Shown: positions 16,829-26,224 of the stretch, in pieces
How positions within the stretch are numbered: the first letter of the stretch is position 1
How the letters are laid out: each line of letters opens with the position of its first letter
Assembly (NCBI RefSeq): GCF_015645445.1
Contig: NZ_JADOGI010000008.1
Span: 1 to 64,000, forward strand
Length of the DNA: 64,000 nucleotides
Source of the DNA: Nonomuraea cypriaca
GTDB lineage: Bacteria > Actinomycetota > Actinomycetes > Streptosporangiales > Streptosporangiaceae
Direction: 5' to 3'
Made by a program: the position numbers and the translations under genes
The notes under the pieces: model-generated
Told to the model about the DNA's origin: nothing
The model's database searches: none
What the model saw: only the letters and a program-made list of their open reading frames with translations

Positions 16829-19800
16829 CTAGCGGTTGAACCAGCGGTACATGGGCGAGTCCGGTCCCCACTTGCCTGGGCGGCCGTGCTCGTCCCTGGT
16901 GACGAAGACGCTCGGCTCGGAGGCCGTCACGCCGCCGCCCGCGGAGCGGGCCGTGACGAACCACGCGTACGCCGTGTCGTCCTTGAGCCGGTCCCAGGTC
17001 ACCGAGGCGACCTCACCCGACGCGACCGTCCCCTTGCCGATGGTCCTGGTCGGGTCGTAGAGCGCCAGCGAGTCGGTCTGGAAGGTCGTCGTGCGTGAGG
17101 TGAGGTCCACCGGCAGCACCATGTTGTCCTCCAGGCCGTTGTAGCGGCGCAGCGGGTCGAACTCGGCGGCGCCGAAGTCGTCGAGCAGCGGCGAGTAGGT
17201 GTCCACGCTCAGCTCGGCCCGCTTGACGTCGAACTGCAGCAGCCGGAAGAAGCTCGCGCCGAACTGGAGCTGGTCCTCCGGGTTGTAGCCGCCGATCTCG
17301 GTGAGCCCGAGCCGGTCGGCGGACACCGTGTAGAACTGGTAGTCCGCCAGCAGCTCGACGACGCCGTTGCCGACCTGGCCCACCTTCGGCTTCACGTTGG
17401 TGCCCACGCCGTGCTCGTGGCCGGCGAGGATGAGGAAGACGTTCTGGTTCTTCTCGACCACGGTCTTGTACAGCATCGAGCCGTCGGGAGCGGAGAATCC
17501 GGCGCCGCGCCCGTCGGGGTTGGTGCTCGGCACGAGGTAGTCGTGCGAGAGCAGGATGCCGTTGCGGTTCGGGAACTTCTTGAAGACGGAGTCGGCCCAT
17601 TCGGCCTCGTCCCTCGTCACGCCGTAGGACAGGCCGACCACGACGAAGTCCAGCCCGCCCGCGGAGAACAGGTCGTAGTGGTTCTGGTTGTCGCCTTCCT
17701 TCCACGGCCCGCCGTACTCGGCGTGCTGCCAGCCCTGCGACGCCTCCTGGTAGCGGCCTGGGCCGTAGTACTTGTTGTAGATCGCCTCCGGGCCGTTCTC
17801 GGTGCCCGACTGGTTGTCGTGGTTGCCGGCGATCACGCCGTTCGGGATGTCCGCGTCGTCCAGCACGCGCTGCTGCTTGGACGACACCTCGAACTCGCCG
17901 ACGACCTGCCGCCGCATGGCCTCGTCCGCGGGCTTGCGGATGTTGTTCTCGATGATGTCGCCGGTGTGGGCGACGTACGAGATCTTGCGCTGGTCCCTGT
18001 TCGCCTTGATCCAGTCGACGACGCCGGCGTAGGCGGACTCCCACACCGCGCGTTCCTCGGGGGTCTCCTGCTCCACCGCGCCCTCGGAGATGTACTGGGT
18101 GTCGGTGAAGTGGACGATCGAGAAGTCGTACGACGCGGGGTCGGCGAAGCCGTTCTGGTCACCGGGGTCGATGTCGTCGGCGAACGGGTCCTCACCCGTC
18201 ACCATGACGTGGACCTGCTGCTTGTCGACGTACTTGCGGTCGGTGACGGCCGTGAGCACCGTCTTGCCCTCTGCGGCGCCGCGGGCGCTCGTCAGCAGGT
18301 CCCACGCCTCGGTCTCGGTGTTCCACACCCGCAGCGACGCCAGCCGCTCGGGGTCGATGACGCCCTCCCAGCGCAGGACCGGGGCGTCCACGTGCCCCTT
18401 CACCCGCACGTCGTAGCGCTGGTAGGTGAGCTCCTGAGCGGCGGGCGCGTCGAGCGTCCTGCCGTCGGCGGGTTCGAGCGCGTCCGTCTTGACGCGCCGC
18501 TCGCCCGGCACCCGCAGGGTCGTGGGGACGGACTCGGCCGTGCCCTGGAACACCTGGTCCGGGGTCAGGATCTCGGCGGCGGAGAACGTCGCCGTCACCC
18601 GGCCGCCGTCGGGTTCTGCCACCTTCGCCGAGAGCCTGGCCGGATCGGAGACGTCGACGGTCCCCATCGCCGGGGTCAATTCGGCGGGGACGTCCGGGAT
18701 GCCGGCCGACTCGAACACGATCTCGCGGGTCGTGGTGTTGCCGAGCCCGTCGGCGCCGGTCACGGCCAGGGTGTGCGGACCTGCCCGCAGGCCGGGGCCC
18801 ACCTGGGCGCCCAGTGCGATCTGCTGACCGTCGAGCTTGACGTCGGGCCCGGACACGACGCCGGAGGCGTCCTCCAGCTTGACGTCCAGCACCACCGCGG
18901 CGGTGATCTTCTCGCCCCCGGCGGGGACGCTGGCCGCGACCGCAGGCGCCGAGTTGTCGGTGATCAGGACGCGGGTGGCGACCTCGCCCGTGGCGGACGT
19001 CGCGGCGAGGGTGTGCCTGCCATCCTTGATCGCGGTGGTGTCGAGGTCCGCGCGCAGGCCCCGGGCCGGGGCGTCCACCAGGAACTGCAGGTCGATCTCG
19101 GTCAGCGGGTTCACGTTGTCGCCGCAGTTGCCGTCGCCCATGCCGTACGAGGTCTTGAGCGACTGGCCGGCCGCCGTGCCCCCGACCGGGGTGAGGACGA
19201 TGTTCGAGATCACGAAGTCGTCGCGGTTGTTGCCGCACGACGTGGGATAGGTGCCGGTCACGAAGTCGATCGTGTTCCAGCCGGGCACGAGGTACTCGTT
19301 CGGGATCGGCAGGTCCACCCGCCGGCTCACGAAGTCGCCGTCGAGCACCACCTTCTGGCCGTTGACCAGCACGAAGTTCTGGTAGCGCGCCTCGATCGAG
19401 TTGCTGCCCACGGTGAAGGCGAGGGTCGCGTCGCCCGAGCCGAGCGTCTCGACGACGTGCACCGCCGGGGCGTCGATCGTGTAGCGCAACTCGACGTCCC
19501 TGAGGGCGGTCTGGCTGCTGCCGCAGGTGCCGTCGCCCATCTCGTACGACGGCTTGACGTCCTGGCCTGTCACCTTGGCGCCGTCGAGGGCGAGGTCCAG
19601 GTTCGCCATCGTGAAGTCGTCGCGGCCGTTGCCGCAGGACTCCTTGTAGTCGCCGGTGACGACCTTGATCACGTTGTCGCCCGGCACGAGGTACCTGGCC
19701 GGGACCGCGACGGTCACCCGCCGGCTCACCCAGGTGCCGCCCAGGTCGATGCGCTTGCCGTTGACGAGCAGGAAGTCGTCGTACCTGTCGTCGATCGAGT

Positions 19801-20791
19801 CCGCGCCCACGTCGAACGCGAACGTCGCGGCGCCGTTCCCGAGCGTGGCCTTCGTGGCGGGCTCGCCGTCGTCGACGGTGAGGGACGCGACGCCGCCCGA
19901 GCCGGCCGCGGGGACCGTCGCGAAGACCGGCTTGGTGCCGGCCACGAGCGTGCCGTCCGTGGGCAGCAGCCGCGGCGCCCCGGCCGGGGCGTTGTTCACG
20001 GTCACGGTGTGCTTGACGGTCACCCCTGCCGCGGTCGTGGCGGTGATGGCGTGCTCGCCGTTGGCCAGCGTCGTCGTGTCCAGGTCCGCGGCCAGGCCCG
20101 TGGTCCCCTGCGGGTCGGACAGGACGAAGAACTTCAGCGTGGCCCGCGTGAGGAGCGAGGTGTTCGAGCCGCAGTTGCCGTCGCCGAAGGAGAACGTGTA
20201 GGGGTTGTCCTCGCCGTCCGCGACCTCGCCGAGGAGTTCGAGGCCCACGTCGGAGAGCACGAAGTCGTCGTGGTTGACGCCGCAGGAGGATGTGATCGTC
20301 CCGACGACGATCTCGACGGTGTTCTCTCCCTTGACGAGGTGCTCGTTCGGGATCTCGACGGTGGCCCGCTCGTTGACGTGGTCGCCGATGTCGCTGCGGT
20401 ACGCGCCGTTGACGAGCACGTAGTTGTGGTAGCGCGCCTCCGTCGAGTTCGAGCCGACGTCGAAGCCGAGCCTGGAGACGCCCACGGTCCTGGTGGCGTC
20501 GAGCGCGGTGCCGTCGACGTCGAGTTTCGTGACGCTGTCACCGGCCGCGGCCGGGACCGCCGCGACCTTCGTGCTGCCCTCCAGGTACGAACCGTCGGCG
20601 GGGGTGAGCGCCGGAGGGCTCGGGGAGCCGGTCGGCGCCGGGCTGGGCCGTCCCCGCTCCGCCGTTCCCGGGTCCGCGTACGCCGCCGTCACCAGGCTGC
20701 TCAAGAGCAGTGCCGCGAGCGCGGCGGCCGTGGCGAGGCGTCCCCGGCTCCGTAAGGCACCCAGTAACCTTCGTGCTGCCCATGGTTGCAT
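16829..20791 (-). CDS. Large secreted metallophosphoesterase with three N-terminal repeats
   Basis: This 1320-residue secreted protein has a signal peptide (about 1-39) and a Pro/Ser linker. Three related modules follow (about 108-226, 324-441, 456-574), each with (D/T)VGxxSxxxRYxxxLVNG, SCGxNxDDF and GDGxCG. Ig-like modules come next, then a calcineurin-like phosphatase (about 889-1200) with FTDTQY, HTGDIIE, GNHDN, SHDY and GHEHG metal-ligand motifs, and finally a fibronectin-like tail. It probably hydrolyses phosphomonoesters or diesters outside the cell or at the surface. The start at 20791 is preceded by AGAAGGGA. The repeated module contains two Cys per copy and I do not recognise it as a named domain. 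Confidence 0.8.
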   Translation of the reverse strand: MQPWAARRLLGALRSRGRLATAAALAALLLSSLVTAAYADPGTAERGRPSPAPTGSPSPPALTPADGSYLEGSTKVAAVPAAAGDSVTKLDVDGTALDATRTVGVSRLGFDVGSNSTEARYHNYVLVNGAYRSDIGDHVNERATVEIPNEHLVKGENTVEIVVGTITSSCGVNHDDFVLSDVGLELLGEVADGEDNPYTFSFGDGNCGSNTSLLTRATLKFFVLSDPQGTTGLAADLDTTTLANGEHAITATTAAGVTVKHTVTVNNAPAGAPRLLPTDGTLVAGTKPVFATVPAAGSGGVASLTVDDGEPATKATLGNGAATFAFDVGADSIDDRYDDFLLVNGKRIDLGGTWVSRRVTVAVPARYLVPGDNVIKVVTGDYKESCGNGRDDFTMANLDLALDGAKVTGQDVKPSYEMGDGTCGSSQTALRDVELRYTIDAPAVHVVETLGSGDATLAFTVGSNSIEARYQNFVLVNGQKVVLDGDFVSRRVDLPIPNEYLVPGWNTIDFVTGTYPTSCGNNRDDFVISNIVLTPVGGTAAGQSLKTSYGMGDGNCGDNVNPLTEIDLQFLVDAPARGLRADLDTTAIKDGRHTLAATSATGEVATRVLITDNSAPAVAASVPAGGEKITAAVVLDVKLEDASGVVSGPDVKLDGQQIALGAQVGPGLRAGPHTLAVTGADGLGNTTTREIVFESAGIPDVPAELTPAMGTVDVSDPARLSAKVAEPDGGRVTATFSAAEILTPDQVFQGTAESVPTTLRVPGERRVKTDALEPADGRTLDAPAAQELTYQRYDVRVKGHVDAPVLRWEGVIDPERLASLRVWNTETEAWDLLTSARGAAEGKTVLTAVTDRKYVDKQQVHVMVTGEDPFADDIDPGDQNGFADPASYDFSIVHFTDTQYISEGAVEQETPEERAVWESAYAGVVDWIKANRDQRKISYVAHTGDIIENNIRKPADEAMRRQVVGEFEVSSKQQRVLDDADIPNGVIAGNHDNQSGTENGPEAIYNKYYGPGRYQEASQGWQHAEYGGPWKEGDNQNHYDLFSAGGLDFVVVGLSYGVTRDEAEWADSVFKKFPNRNGILLSHDYLVPSTNPDGRGAGFSAPDGSMLYKTVVEKNQNVFLILAGHEHGVGTNVKPKVGQVGNGVVELLADYQFYTVSADRLGLTEIGGYNPEDQLQFGASFFRLLQFDVKRAELSVDTYSPLLDDFGAAEFDPLRRYNGLEDNMVLPVDLTSRTTTFQTDSLALYDPTRTIGKGTVASGEVASVTWDRLKDDTAYAWFVTARSAGGGVTASEPSVFVTRDEHGRPGKWGPDSPMYRWFNR

Positions 20792-20960
20792 CGGGTGCTG
20801 TCCCTTCTCTTTCTTGCACAAGCACAGATGGCCTGCCTTCGGCGGGTCACGATGGAGTGCACGAGTGAACGAAGTGCGTGGAGAGACTGACGAGAAAGGG
20901 AATGATCAGCCTCATTCTGGACGCCAGGCGCCGCTGACCCCCTCCTGTATCCTCTTGGGC

Positions 20961-21746
20961 ATGCCCACCGACCCCCCAGCACCGATGGGCCTTGATCTGT
21001 CGCGATCCCACCGAGGGCTGCTGACCGAGCGCATCGCGCGTCAGCTGGAGCTCGACATCCGTTCCGGGGACATTCGGGCGGGGTCCAAACTGCCTTCTGA
21101 GCGTGAGCTCGCCGCCCAGTTCGGGGCGAGCAGGAATGTGGTGCGTGAGGTGCTGCGGCGGCTGGAGGCGCAGCACCTGATCGAGGTGGCGCCGGGCCGG
21201 GGGTCGTTCGTCAGGGAGCAGTCCTCCGTGCAGGCCCGCAGCTATGACGCCCTCTACCGGGCCGGACGGCCGACGGTGCGGCAGCTCATCGAGGCGCGTG
21301 TCTCGCTGGAGGTGGAGATCGTCGGGCTGGCGGCCGAGCGGGCCACCGAGGCCCACCTCGCCACGATGCGGGCGGCCAACGACGTGTTGCTCAGGGCGAC
21401 CGACGTGGTCGGCAAGTCCTACGCCGACATCGACTTCCACGACGCGGTCGCGCAGGCGAGCGGCAATCCGGTGCTGCGGATCATGCTGTCGTCGATCAGC
21501 GGCATGATGTTCGAGATGATGCTCCGCTCGCATTCCGATCCGTCCATCGGGGAGCCCGGCGTGGCCCACCACCCCGAGATCCTCGAGGCGATCGTGGCCA
21601 GGGACGCCGTGCTGGCCAGGGAGCGCATGCGCGAGCACCTCATGCTCGGGCTGCGCACGTACGGCAGGGATCTCGACCTCAGCGTGGACGTGATGGCGCG
21701 CCAGCACATCGAGACGCTGCTGAGCCAGTCGAAAGGCCGTGGCTGA
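20961..21746 (+). CDS. GntR-family (FadR/FCD subfamily) regulator
   Basis: The 261-residue protein has a winged helix (ITERIARQLELDIRSGDIRAGSKLPSERELAAQFGASRNVVREVLRRLEAQHLIEVAPGRGSFV in outline) and an all-helical FCD domain whose metal-binding His/Asp pattern is visible (DIDFHDAV, HHPEIL, REHLMLG). It precedes, on the same strand, an ABC sugar importer and an enolase-type sugar-acid dehydratase, so repression of that operon by a sugar acid ligand is the likely role. An inverted repeat of GntR type lies at 21797-21822. ATG 20985 is an alternative start; neither has a clear Shine-Dalgarno. Confidence 0.85.
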   Translation: MPTDPPAPMGLDLSRSHRGLLTERIARQLELDIRSGDIRAGSKLPSERELAAQFGASRNVVREVLRRLEAQHLIEVAPGRGSFVREQSSVQARSYDALYRAGRPTVRQLIEARVSLEVEIVGLAAERATEAHLATMRAANDVLLRATDVVGKSYADIDFHDAVAQASGNPVLRIMLSSISGMMFEMMLRSHSDPSIGEPGVAHHPEILEAIVARDAVLARERMREHLMLGLRTYGRDLDLSVDVMARQHIETLLSQSKGRG

Positions 21747-21796
21747 CTCCGCGCAGTCAAGGGCTGGTCAGGGTGAAAGTCGGCCTGCTAGGGTCC

Positions 21797-21822
21797 CACT
21801 GGTCCTACCAGTTGGACCAGTG
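21797..21822 (+). promoter_or_regulatory. GntR-type operator upstream of the ABC importer operon
   Basis: CACTGGTCC (21797-21805) and GGACCAGTG (21814-21822) are perfect 9-bp arms with an 8-base spacer. TGGTCCTACCA (21800-21810) is an internal TGGT-N3-ACCA palindrome of the FadR/GntR kind. A TAGGGT -10-like hexamer at 21789-21794 would place the transcription start inside the repeat, so binding should repress the importer operon. Confidence 0.6.
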
Positions 21823-21854
21823 CGTGAGGGGACGCGCCGAGCAGAAAGCCGAAC

Positions 21855-23168
21855 ATGAGCATGCCCATCGACAGCCACCACCTGAGCCGACGCTCCTTCG
21901 TCCAGCTGGCGGCCGGCGCCGCCCTCGGCGGCACGGCGCTCGGAGGCTGCGCGGCCGGCGGCGGCAGGCCCTCGCGCGACACCCCGCTGCGGATCCTCGC
22001 CTGCAACCACGTCTGGTCGCAGGCCATCTCGAAGCACCTCGCCGAGTTCGAGGAGCTGGCCGGCCGCCGCGTCTCGATGTCGCTGCTCACCGCGGACCAG
22101 CTCGCCAACAGCTTCAACGTCAAGCTCAACGCCTCCGCCACGGACGTCGACGTCATGATGCTCAGGGCGCTGCAGGAGCAGCTGCTCTTCGCGCACAACG
22201 GCTGGCTCGCCGACCTCACCGACCTGGTGTCGGGCGACGCGGCCTTCGGCTGGAACGACTTCCTGCCGGCCTCGCGTGAGCGCTCCGTCACCACGCGCAA
22301 GGTCCTGACCGTGCCGGTGGTGACCGAGCGGCCGGTCCTGTACTACCGCAAGGACCTGGTCGAAGGCGGTGCGCCGAAGACGCTCGACGACCTGATGGCG
22401 CTGTCGCAGCAGCTCGCGAGGCCGCGTGAGAACTTCTTCGGGTTCGTCGGCCGGGGACAACGCAGCGGCGCCGTGACGCAGTGGTCGAGCTTCCTCTACT
22501 CGCTGGGCGGCGACTTCACCGTCCAGGGGCGATCCGCCATCGCGCGGCCCGAGGCGATCCGCGCGTACGAGTTCTACGGCAGGCTGCTGGATCGGACCGG
22601 CCCGCCTGGCGTCACCAACATGACCCTGGAGCAGGCCATGCCGATCTTCGCCCAGGGCAAGGCGGCCTTCTACGTCGACGCCGACGCGATCTACACCAAC
22701 TTCCTGGACCCGAAGATCTCGACCGTGCGCGACACCGTCGCCTTCGCGCCGTTCCCCGCCGGTCCCGCCGGGTCCCGGCCGTACAACATCCCGTCGTGGA
22801 GCCTCGGCATCAGCGAGTTCTCCCGCCTGCCCGACGAGTCGTGGCAGTTCATCCGCTGGGCCACCAGCCAGGACATGGTCAAGCGGCTCCAGGCGGACGG
22901 GATTCCCGGAGCGCGGCAGTCGGCGTGGTCGGACCGGGCGACGCTGGCGGCGTTCCCGCCCGACCTGGCCACCGCGATGCAGACCAGCTCGCGAATCGGG
23001 GTGAGCATCGACCGGCCGGACGTCCTGCAGGTCGGTCGCGCCCGCGACATCATCGGCCGGCCCCTCGTGGCGGCCATCCTCGGCGAGCCGGTGGCGCCGG
23101 TCGCCCGCGAGGCCGACGCCGAGTTCGCCGACTTCCTCGTCCGCGACAACCGTCACAGGGAGGGCTGA
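21855..23168 (+). CDS. ABC transporter sugar-binding lipoprotein (family 1)
   Basis: The 437-residue protein has a twin-arginine-like signal (LSRRSFVQLAAGAALGG) ending in a lipobox LGGC. The mature domain resembles family 1 extracellular solute-binding proteins (LRILACNHVWSQAISKHLAEFEELAGRRVSM in outline, with YYRKDLVEGG and the C-terminal PSWSLGISEFSRLPDESWQFIRW). It should capture a sugar or sugar acid and pass it to the two permeases that follow. No ATPase gene is in the operon, so a shared MsiK-type ATPase is inferred. The stop overlaps the next start (TGATG). Confidence 0.85.
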   Translation: MSMPIDSHHLSRRSFVQLAAGAALGGTALGGCAAGGGRPSRDTPLRILACNHVWSQAISKHLAEFEELAGRRVSMSLLTADQLANSFNVKLNASATDVDVMMLRALQEQLLFAHNGWLADLTDLVSGDAAFGWNDFLPASRERSVTTRKVLTVPVVTERPVLYYRKDLVEGGAPKTLDDLMALSQQLARPRENFFGFVGRGQRSGAVTQWSSFLYSLGGDFTVQGRSAIARPEAIRAYEFYGRLLDRTGPPGVTNMTLEQAMPIFAQGKAAFYVDADAIYTNFLDPKISTVRDTVAFAPFPAGPAGSRPYNIPSWSLGISEFSRLPDESWQFIRWATSQDMVKRLQADGIPGARQSAWSDRATLAAFPPDLATAMQTSSRIGVSIDRPDVLQVGRARDIIGRPLVAAILGEPVAPVAREADAEFADFLVRDNRHREG

Positions 23169-24106
23169 TGACCGCCACCGCCACGAGGGCGACGCCGGTG
23201 CGCCAGGCCAACGGCCGGTCGCGGACGTTCGAGCAGGCCAACCGGCGGCTGAAGTGGGCGATGCTCGCGCCGGCCCTCACGTTCGTCGGCCTGATGATCG
23301 TCTTTCCGCTGGTCTTCACGCTCAACCTCAGCTTCACCGACGCCTTCGGCGCGGTGAACGCCGGCAAGGGCTACGTCGGCCTGCTGAACTTCGGCGACGC
23401 GCTACTCGACTTCCGCCGCTTCTGGCCCGCCGTCGAGCGCACGGCCCTGTTCACGATCGGCGCGGTGGTCGTCGAGACCGTGCTGGGGATGGCGCTGGCC
23501 ATGCTCATGCGGCGGCCGTTCCTCGGGATCCGCTGGGTGCGTACGGTGCTCGTCATCCCGTTGCTGACCACGCCCGTCGCGGTCGGGATCCTCTGGCTGC
23601 TCATCCTCGACCCGACCAACGGCATCGCCAACCACCTGCTCATGTCCGTGGGGATCCCCCCGCAGGAGTTCCTCGGCTCGGTCAGCCAGTCGCTGCCCCT
23701 CCTCATGCTCATCGACGTGTGGCAGTGGACCCCCATGATGACGCTGCTGCTGCTCGCCGGGCTGGCCACCCTGCCTGGGGAGCCGGAGGAGGCCGCCCAC
23801 GTCGACGGGGCCGGCCTGTGGCAGCGCTTCAGGTACGTCGTCCTGCCCATGCTCGGCCCGACCCTGACCACGGCCGTCGTGCTGCGCTCCGTCGACGCGC
23901 TCAAGACCTTCGACATCCTGTACGCCACCAAGGGCCCGGGCGGCGGATCCGACTTCGAGGCCGAGACCCTCAACGTCTACGCCTACGGCCTCACCTTCGA
24001 CTACCAGGAATACGGTCTGGCCTCGGCCGTCCTCGTCCTGTTCACCCTGGCCATCATCGGCGTCGTGATCCTGCTGCGGCGCCGCCCGGGAAGGAAGTCC
24101 GCATGA
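23168..24106 (+). CDS. ABC sugar transporter permease (MalF-type)
   Basis: The 312-residue inner-membrane permease has six predicted helices and the binding-protein-dependent transport EAA loop [23 protein letters not shown] (about 205-227). It overlaps the binding-protein stop by one base and the next permease by four (ATGA), so the three are translationally coupled. With the MalG-type partner it forms the channel of a carbohydrate importer. The N-terminal 30 residues are cytoplasmic and basic. Confidence 0.9.
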   Translation: MTATATRATPVRQANGRSRTFEQANRRLKWAMLAPALTFVGLMIVFPLVFTLNLSFTDAFGAVNAGKGYVGLLNFGDALLDFRRFWPAVERTALFTIGAVVVETVLGMALAMLMRRPFLGIRWVRTVLVIPLLTTPVAVGILWLLILDPTNGIANHLLMSVGIPPQEFLGSVSQSLPLLMLIDVWQWTPMMTLLLLAGLATLPGEPEEAAHVDGAGLWQRFRYVVLPMLGPTLTTAVVLRSVDALKTFDILYATKGPGGGSDFEAETLNVYAYGLTFDYQEYGLASAVLVLFTLAIIGVVILLRRRPGRKSA

Positions 24107-24933
24107 GCTCCGCCGCCCCCTCCCAGCGGCGCGTCGTGTCCTGGTTGCGCGGCGCCGCCATCACGGTCGTGTGCCTGGGCTTCGTCCTGCCGCTCGTCTG
24201 GATGTTCGCCGCCGCCTTCAAGACGAACGTGCAGGTCACCGACCCCAGCGTGGGGCTCGTCTTCTCCCCCACCCTGGAGAACTTCTCGAACGTCCTCGCC
24301 GACGGCGAGATCCTCCGGTCGCTCGTCAACTCGCTGATCGTCGGAGCCGTGTCCACGGTCCTGTCCGCGATCATCGCCGTGCCCGCCGCCTGGGCGGTCG
24401 GGCGGTTCCGGATGTACCGCACCGGCTCCCTCGTCCTCGTGGCGCGCATCGTCCCCGGGATCTCCCTACTCGTGCCCTGGTACTACCTGTTCGCCCAGGC
24501 CGGGCTGGTGGGCAGCTACACCGTGCTGGTCCTCAGCCACATGTTCGTCTCGGTGCCGCTGATCATGTGGATCATGATCGGTTTCTTCGAGGGGCTGCCG
24601 ATCGAGCTGGAGGAGGCCGCGCGTACCGACGGGCTGAGCGCCTTCGGCGCGTTCTTGCGCATCGCGCTGCCGCTGGCCGCGCCAGGCACCACGACCGCGT
24701 CGGTCCTGGCGTTCGTGGCGAGCTGGAACAACTTCATGTTCGCGCTGATCTTCTCGGACGAGAACACGCAGACCGCGCCGGTGACGCTGTTCAACTTCAT
24801 CTCCTACGCCAGCACCGACTGGGGCGGCCTGATGGCCGCCGCCTCCCTCATGACGGTGCCGGTCGTCATCGTCGCGGTGCTCGGGCAGAAGTACCTCGTC
24901 GCGGGGCTGACGGCCGGAGCCACCAAGGGCTGA
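24103..24933 (+). CDS. ABC sugar transporter permease (MalG-type)
   Basis: The 276-residue second permease has six predicted helices and an EAA motif [26 protein letters not shown] (about 168-193) typical of MalG-type carbohydrate permeases. The start lies in the ATGA overlap with the preceding permease. It ends 26 bp before the dehydratase gene. No nucleotide-binding subunit gene is present in the cluster, which is common for CUT1 systems in actinobacteria that share one ATPase. Confidence 0.9.
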   Translation: MSSAAPSQRRVVSWLRGAAITVVCLGFVLPLVWMFAAAFKTNVQVTDPSVGLVFSPTLENFSNVLADGEILRSLVNSLIVGAVSTVLSAIIAVPAAWAVGRFRMYRTGSLVLVARIVPGISLLVPWYYLFAQAGLVGSYTVLVLSHMFVSVPLIMWIMIGFFEGLPIELEEAARTDGLSAFGAFLRIALPLAAPGTTTASVLAFVASWNNFMFALIFSDENTQTAPVTLFNFISYASTDWGGLMAAASLMTVPVVIVAVLGQKYLVAGLTAGATKG

Positions 24934-24959
24934 CCGAGCCCGCAGCAGAAAGGCAGCAC

Positions 24960-26150
24960 ATGAAGATCGTCGACGCCGCCGTGGTCCTGACCAGTCCTGG
25001 CCGCAACTTCGTCACTCTGAAGGTGGAGACCGACGAGGGCGTCACCGGCCTCGGCGACGCGACACTCAACGGACGCGAGGTCGCCGTGGCCGGCTACCTG
25101 CGGGAGCACGTGGTCCCGCTGCTCCTGGGTACCGACCCGCACCGCATCGAGGACACCTGGCAGTCCCTCTACCGTGGCGCCTACTGGCGGCGCGGGCCGG
25201 TGACGATGGCCGCGATCGCCGCCGTCGACATCGCGCTGTGGGACATCAAGGCGAAGGTGGCGGGCCTGCCGCTGTACCAGTTGCTGGGCGGCGCGAGCCG
25301 GGACCGCGTACGCGCCTACGGCCACGCCTCCGGGCGCGACCTCCCCGAGCTGTTCGACTCCGTCCGCGCCCTGCTCGCCGACGGCTACCAGGCGATCCGC
25401 GTGCAGACGGGCGTCCCGGGACTCGACCGCGTGTACGGCGTCCGCTCCTCCCCCGGCGGCGCCCGGCCCGTGGTGGAGGACTGGGACACCGCCGCCTACC
25501 TGCGTCACCTCCCCAAGGTCTTCGACGCGGTACGCCAGGAGTTCGGCCCCGATCTGCCCCTGCTCCACGACGCACACCACCGCCTCACGCCGAGCCAGGC
25601 CGCCCGCCTGGGCAAGGACCTGGAGCCGTACGACCTGTTCTGGCTGGAGGACTGCACGCCCGCCGAGAACCAGGAGGGGCTGCGCCTCGTCCGCGGGCAC
25701 ACGACCACACCCCTGGCCATCGGCGAGGTCTTCAACACCGTCTTCGACTACCAGACGCTGGTGACCGAGCAGCTCATCGACTACGTACGCTCCGCCGTCA
25801 CGCATTTCGGCGGCGTGTCCCCCATGAGGAAGCTGTTCGACTTCGCCGCCCAATACCAGATCAAGAGCGCCATCCACGGGCCCGAGGACATCTCCCCCAT
25901 CGGCATGGCCGCCGCCGTCCACCTGGACCTCGCGATCCACAACTTCGGCATCCAGGAGTACTCCGGGCACACCGAGCTGACCAACGCGGTGTTCCCGCAC
26001 GCCTACACCTTCACCGACGGGCACCTGCATCCGGGAGAGGCGCCTGGGCTGGGGATCGAGCTCGACGAGGAGCTGGCGGCGGCGCACCCGTACGAACGGG
26101 CCTACCTGCCGATCAACCGGCTCCACGACGGCACCGTCCACGACTGGTGA
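24960..26150 (+). CDS. Enolase-superfamily sugar-acid dehydratase (ManD/RspA-like)
   Basis: The 396-residue protein has the mandelate racemase/enolase capping domain and barrel with all metal ligands visible: D204 and H206 (LLHDAHHR), E230 ([11 protein letters not shown]), E256 (AIGEVFNT) and H306 ([14 protein letters not shown]). The HDAHHR, ED-PAE and [10 protein letters not shown] motifs are those of the D-mannonate/D-gluconate dehydratase (ManD, RspA) subgroup, which removes water from sugar acids to give 2-keto-3-deoxy acids. It follows a sugar ABC importer and a GntR gene, consistent with uptake and first-step catabolism of a hexonate or uronate derivative. A GCAGAAAGGCA site precedes the ATG. 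Confidence 0.85.
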   Translation: MKIVDAAVVLTSPGRNFVTLKVETDEGVTGLGDATLNGREVAVAGYLREHVVPLLLGTDPHRIEDTWQSLYRGAYWRRGPVTMAAIAAVDIALWDIKAKVAGLPLYQLLGGASRDRVRAYGHASGRDLPELFDSVRALLADGYQAIRVQTGVPGLDRVYGVRSSPGGARPVVEDWDTAAYLRHLPKVFDAVRQEFGPDLPLLHDAHHRLTPSQAARLGKDLEPYDLFWLEDCTPAENQEGLRLVRGHTTTPLAIGEVFNTVFDYQTLVTEQLIDYVRSAVTHFGGVSPMRKLFDFAAQYQIKSAIHGPEDISPIGMAAAVHLDLAIHNFGIQEYSGHTELTNAVFPHAYTFTDGHLHPGEAPGLGIELDEELAAAHPYERAYLPINRLHDGTVHDW

Positions 26151-26154
26151 GGGA

Positions 26155-26192
26155 TTGAGTCGATTGACTTAAACAGGTGAAGTGACTTGAAT
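26155..26192 (+). promoter_or_regulatory. Promoter and TetR-type operator of the P450 operon
   Basis: TTGACT (26164-26169) and TTGAAT (26187-26192) are separated by exactly 17 bp, one of the clearest promoters in the window. An imperfect dyad, TTGAGTC...GACTTAA (26155-26172, 14 of 18 positions symmetric), overlaps the -35. TGACTT recurs at 26183-26188 over the -10. The TetR gene in this operon is the obvious candidate repressor. Confidence 0.6.
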
Positions 26193-26224
26193 GAGCGTCA
26201 CCATCGCCTCTCACGGGAGTGATC

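Noticed and set aside
17411-20755. A 1114-codon plus-strand open frame opposite the metallophosphoesterase
   Set aside because: It is a high-GC antisense shadow with Val/Asp/Arg bias. The minus-strand gene has a signal peptide, repeats and a metal site.
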